From JAJPHF01 sp035293805 (GTDB lineage: Bacteria > Chloroflexota > UBA6077 > JAJPHF01), in NCBI GenBank assembly GCA_035293805.1, contig DATGMD010000065.1, positions 1 to 24,974 of the forward strand: 24,974 nt of DNA, given 5' to 3'. Below are positions 22,939 through 24,974 of the stretch, in pieces. Within the stretch, counting starts at the first letter, position 1. Every line of letters starts with the position of its first letter. The translations under genes were made by a program, and so were the position numbers. A model generated the notes under the pieces. That model had not been told where the DNA came from. It saw only the letters and a program-made list of their open reading frames with translations, and made no database searches.

Positions 22939-23139
22939 TTGCGCGCCAGCCACGCCAAGCAGATCAAGCATCGAGTCTGGTACGATCCGGACACTGGGTA
23001 CGAATATGATGCGGACCCGAATCCGCGCCGAGCTACCTGGCACGAGATCAATCCGCGCACCGGCGAGTACCGCGACGTCGATCGCACGACGGGCCAGCCT
23101 ATCGCCGGGAGCGAAGGGCGCTGGCGCCCCCTCAGCTGA
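22939..23139 (+). CDS. Cassette gene A1: WYDPDT / WHEINPRTGEYRD protein, first copy
   Basis: About 66 residues from TTG 22939. The core HRVWYDPDTGYEYDADP, WHEINPRTGEYRDVD and IAGSEGRWR is shared with gene A2. Homology to A2 continues upstream of 22939 for 14 codons (P-x-P-P-P-F-A-R-x-R-R-W-R) with differences mostly at third codon positions, so the coding region probably starts at 22897, where A2's ATG is replaced by ATA and no other start is available. I therefore mark the conservative TTG start and flag the ATA. GGAGAG of gene B1 follows 12 bp after its stop. Family unknown; the tail looks like a small beta-hairpin-rich module. Confidence 0.65.
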   Translation: MRASHAKQIKHRVWYDPDTGYEYDADPNPRRATWHEINPRTGEYRDVDRTTGQPIAGSEGRWRPLS

Positions 23140-23151
23140 TCGGAGAGCAAA

Positions 23152-23427
23152 ATGGCAACCAGCACGCGAAAGCATACGAGGGAGCCCCGCCAACCCTGGG
23201 CGCCCGCGCCCGGCGCACGAGTCCGCCTGCGAGGGCGCGGGGCATCCTATACACTCGCTGCCGACACCGGGACGGTGGAGCAGCCGGACCCCGACAACCC
23301 CGGCTACTACTTCGTGCGTCTCGACGAGCCGGCGACGTACTACCGCGCCGACGGCACCACCGAGCCGCTACCCGTTATCCGGGAGGCCGACGACAACCTG
23401 CTGCCCCTGACCGACCGCCCAGCATAA
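23152..23427 (+). CDS. Cassette gene B1: small SH3-like barrel protein, first copy
   Basis: A 91-residue protein with ARVRLRGRGASYTLAADTG, PDPDNPGYYFVRLDEPATYY and ADDNLLPLTDRPA. The alternating strand pattern and VRL...GYYxVRLD layout suggest a small barrel, but I assign no family. ATG at 23152 after GGAGAG. Gene B2 shares the core and the last residues. It follows A1 by 12 bp and precedes A2 by 67 bp. Confidence 0.7.
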   Translation: MATSTRKHTREPRQPWAPAPGARVRLRGRGASYTLAADTGTVEQPDPDNPGYYFVRLDEPATYYRADGTTEPLPVIREADDNLLPLTDRPA

Positions 23428-23494
23428 GAGAGCCAAGGCGTAGCCGCTGAAACTCCACCACACCAAGACGGCCGCGTAGGATAGCAGCTCATAC

Positions 23495-23749
23495 ATGCCC
23501 ACGCCGCCTCCATTTGCGCGGGGCCGCCGCTGGCGGTGGCGGATGAGTCAGCGGCGTGAGGTCGGGCGCCGGGTCTGGTACGATCCGGATACACGGCTAG
23601 AATACGCGCCCGACCCGCGCTCGACGCATCGTGCCGGACCGCGCACCTGGCACGAGATCAATCCGCGCACGGGCGAATACCGCGATCTCGACCCGGAGAC
23701 AGGCCGCCCGGTAGCGGGATACGAGGGGCACTGGCGGCGCCTGAGGTAA
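23495..23749 (+). CDS. Cassette gene A2: WYDPDT / WHEINPRTGEYRD protein, second copy
   Basis: An 84-residue paralogue of A1: RRVWYDPDTRLEYAPDP, TWHEINPRTGEYRDLDPETG and VAGYEGHWRRLR, with an insert of about five residues (STHRA) before the WHEIN motif. The frame opens at ATG 23495; a second ATG at 23543 is possible, but A1 conserves the codons before it. It is followed 14 bp later by B2. Function unknown. Confidence 0.7.
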   Translation: MPTPPPFARGRRWRWRMSQRREVGRRVWYDPDTRLEYAPDPRSTHRAGPRTWHEINPRTGEYRDLDPETGRPVAGYEGHWRRLR

Positions 23750-23763
23750 GGGGAGAGGGAGAC

Positions 23764-24009
23764 ATGGCACGCGTCAAGCCTCGGTCCTGGTCCGCGGGCG
23801 ATCGGGTTCGCCTGGTAGGCACCCCGACTGGCCTGCAGCTTACCACTCCCAATGGCACAGTGGTTGGCCCCGACCCCGATTGGGGAGGCTACTATATCGT
23901 ACGGCTGGATCAGCCCGCGATCTACTATTGTCGCGGCCAAGATGAGCCGCTGAGCGAGATTACCGAAGCCGGCGATAACCTGCGGCCCCTGACCGACCAG
24001 CCAGCATAA
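23764..24009 (+). CDS. Cassette gene B2: small SH3-like barrel protein, second copy
   Basis: An 81-residue paralogue of B1 with DRVRLVGTPTG, GTVVGPDPDWGGYYIVRLDQ, PAIYY and GDNLRPLTDQPA. The ATG has GGGGAGAGGGAG upstream. It ends 60 bp before the aldolase gene, whose own GGGAGA site suggests separate translation; co-transcription is possible. No named family. Confidence 0.7.
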   Translation: MARVKPRSWSAGDRVRLVGTPTGLQLTTPNGTVVGPDPDWGGYYIVRLDQPAIYYCRGQDEPLSEITEAGDNLRPLTDQPA

Positions 24010-24069
24010 CCGACCCGCTGCCCAGCCCTGACGGCGCGGGCCAAGACGACACGCGGGAGATGAAGCGCG

Positions 24070-24974
24070 ATGGACAGCCGCTGGTCCGACGCCGACGCCG
24101 CCGCCCTGCCCGACCTGGATGGCTTGCTCTACGTCTCGCGCCTCGTCGGCCAGGAGCCGGCACTCGTGCTCTGGGGCGGCGGCAACACGTCGGTGAAGCG
24201 CACCGAGCACACGGCGCTCGACGAGGACGTGCCGGTGCTGCGCGTGAAGGGCAGCGGCTCCGACCTCAAGAGCGTGCAGCCGCGCGACTTCCCCGGCCTG
24301 GGCCTCGACGCGGTGCAGCGCCTCCGCGCCCGCGCCACCCTCCCCGACGACGACATGCTGGCCTACCTCGCCCTCTGCGCCGTCGAGTCGGGCGCCGCGC
24401 GGCCATCGATCGAGACGCTGCTCCACTCCTGGCTGCCGGCGCGCTACGTCGTCCACACGCACGCCGACGCCATCCTGGCTATCACCAATACGCCGCACGG
24501 CCGCCAGTGGACCGAGGAGGCGTTCGAGGGGGCGGCCTGTTTCATCCCCTACGTGCGCCCCGGCTTCGACCTCGCCAAAGCGATCGACGCGGCGCTCGCG
24601 GCCCAGCCCGACGCCCAGTACGTCGTCATGGAGAAGCACGGCCTGACGACGTGGGGCGAGACGGCGCGGGCGGCCTACGAGGCGACCATCGCCGTCTGCA
24701 GCCGCGCCGAGCAGTTCCTGCGCGACCGGGCGCGCACGGCCGAGCCGTTCGGCGCGACGCGCGTGCCGGCCCTTCCGCCCGCCGAGCGCCGCCGCGTGTA
24801 CGTCGCGCTCGCCCCCACGCTCCGCCAGCTCGCCACGGCGCCGCTAGCGCAGGGGCCAGGGGCCAGGGGCCAGGGACCGGAGCGGGAGGCGGAGGCTCGG
24901 GGCCAGGGGCCAGGGGGGGCGACCTCCCGACCCCCGACCCCCGACCCCCGACCCCTGTACCGAGTGTTGCGCTT
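24070..24974 (+). CDS. Bifunctional aldolase/short-chain dehydrogenase (RhaD-like), N-terminal part
   Basis: About 301 residues, running off the right edge. The aldolase-class II domain has WGGGNTSVK, RVKGSGSDLK, the metal motif VVHTHADAI and MEKHGLTTWGETARAAY. The layout fits bifunctional rhamnulose-1-phosphate aldolase/lactaldehyde dehydrogenases. The ATG has GGGAGA nine bases upstream. After residue 257 the reading frame passes through a stretch of 7-bp repeats coding low-complexity QGPGARGQGPE and RPPTPDPRP, then reaches YRVLRF, which suits the start of the dehydrogenase half. If the other half is present it would form L-lactaldehyde or a similar aldehyde and reduce or oxidise it. The substrate remains inferred. 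Confidence 0.85.
   Translation, partial: MDSRWSDADAAALPDLDGLLYVSRLVGQEPALVLWGGGNTSVKRTEHTALDEDVPVLRVKGSGSDLKSVQPRDFPGLGLDAVQRLRARATLPDDDMLAYLALCAVESGAARPSIETLLHSWLPARYVVHTHADAILAITNTPHGRQWTEEAFEGAACFIPYVRPGFDLAKAIDAALAAQPDAQYVVMEKHGLTTWGETARAAYEATIAVCSRAEQFLRDRARTAEPFGATRVPALPPAERRRVYVALAPTLRQLATAPLAQGPGARGQGPEREAEARGQGPGGATSRPPTPDPRPLYRVLR
24851..24956 (+). repeat. Heptanucleotide repeats inside the aldolase gene
   Basis: Three perfect AGGGGCC units (24851-24871), a degenerate fourth (AGGGACC), a second short run at 24899-24911, then three perfect CCCCCGA units (24931-24951) with partial units on both sides. All are in the open frame, between the aldolase domain and the expected dehydrogenase domain. 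Unit length 7 is not a multiple of three, so a change of one unit would shift the frame. Confidence 0.85.

Noticed and set aside
1..24974. tRNA or rRNA genes
   Set aside because: No tRNA-like cloverleaf ends, TTCGAAT loop or rRNA-conserved stretch was recognised by reading; a covariance search was not possible.

Overview
The window is GC-rich, gene-dense bacterial chromosome with short intergenic gaps, several GTG/TTG starts and lipoprotein-type binding proteins. GC richness, the DUF433/DUF5615 pair, the C/G-rich extragenic palindromes and an actinobacterial-style manganese riboswitch fit a Chloroflexota or related deep-branching lineage. No marker gene proves this, so the assignment is inference. 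No rRNA, tRNA or CRISPR array was seen.

Layout. 1-1993: the end of a DapA-like gene, a convergent NMT1-type binding lipoprotein and a small double-zinc-knuckle protein. 2000-4050: two adjacent secreted Gly-Asn repeat proteins, each with a strong ribosome binding site and followed by a hairpin; the second also carries a collagen-like segment between two cysteines. 4249-7218 (minus): an apparent operon of polysaccharide deacetylase, metal-dependent cyclase and an iron-type binding lipoprotein, suggesting uptake and hydrolysis of a small organic substrate. 7220-7749: a DUF559 endonuclease gene framed by two near-identical inverted palindromic repeats. 7802-9634: a secreted or anchored SH3/glycoside hydrolase. 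9874-12193: toxin-antitoxin-like pairs DUF433/DUF5615 and DUF4258/DUF2283 around a frameshifted ABC binding-protein gene. 12325-13806 (minus): a TerC membrane protein and a zinc-ribbon protein behind a yybP-ykoY (Mn2+) riboswitch whose terminator hairpin also contains the terC Shine-Dalgarno. 14111-17848: a 1245-residue exported FecR-domain protein with six beta-sandwich-like repeats. 17861-18560: a PIN toxin with a small antitoxin. 18784-19884: a bacterial SABATH-type carboxyl methyltransferase. 20129-21352: a MASE1 sensor with a histidine-kinase dimerisation helix but no ATPase domain. 21401-22792: a 2-hydroxyacid dehydrogenase behind a small membrane protein. 22897-24009: a tandemly duplicated two-gene cassette of unknown function. 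24070-end: a RhaD-type aldolase/dehydrogenase whose interdomain linker is built of 7-bp repeats.

The best candidates for undescribed biology are the DUF559 gene inside inverted palindromes, the duplicated A-B cassette, the GGN/collagen-like secreted pair, the bacterial SABATH enzyme and the heptanucleotide repeats between two enzyme domains.
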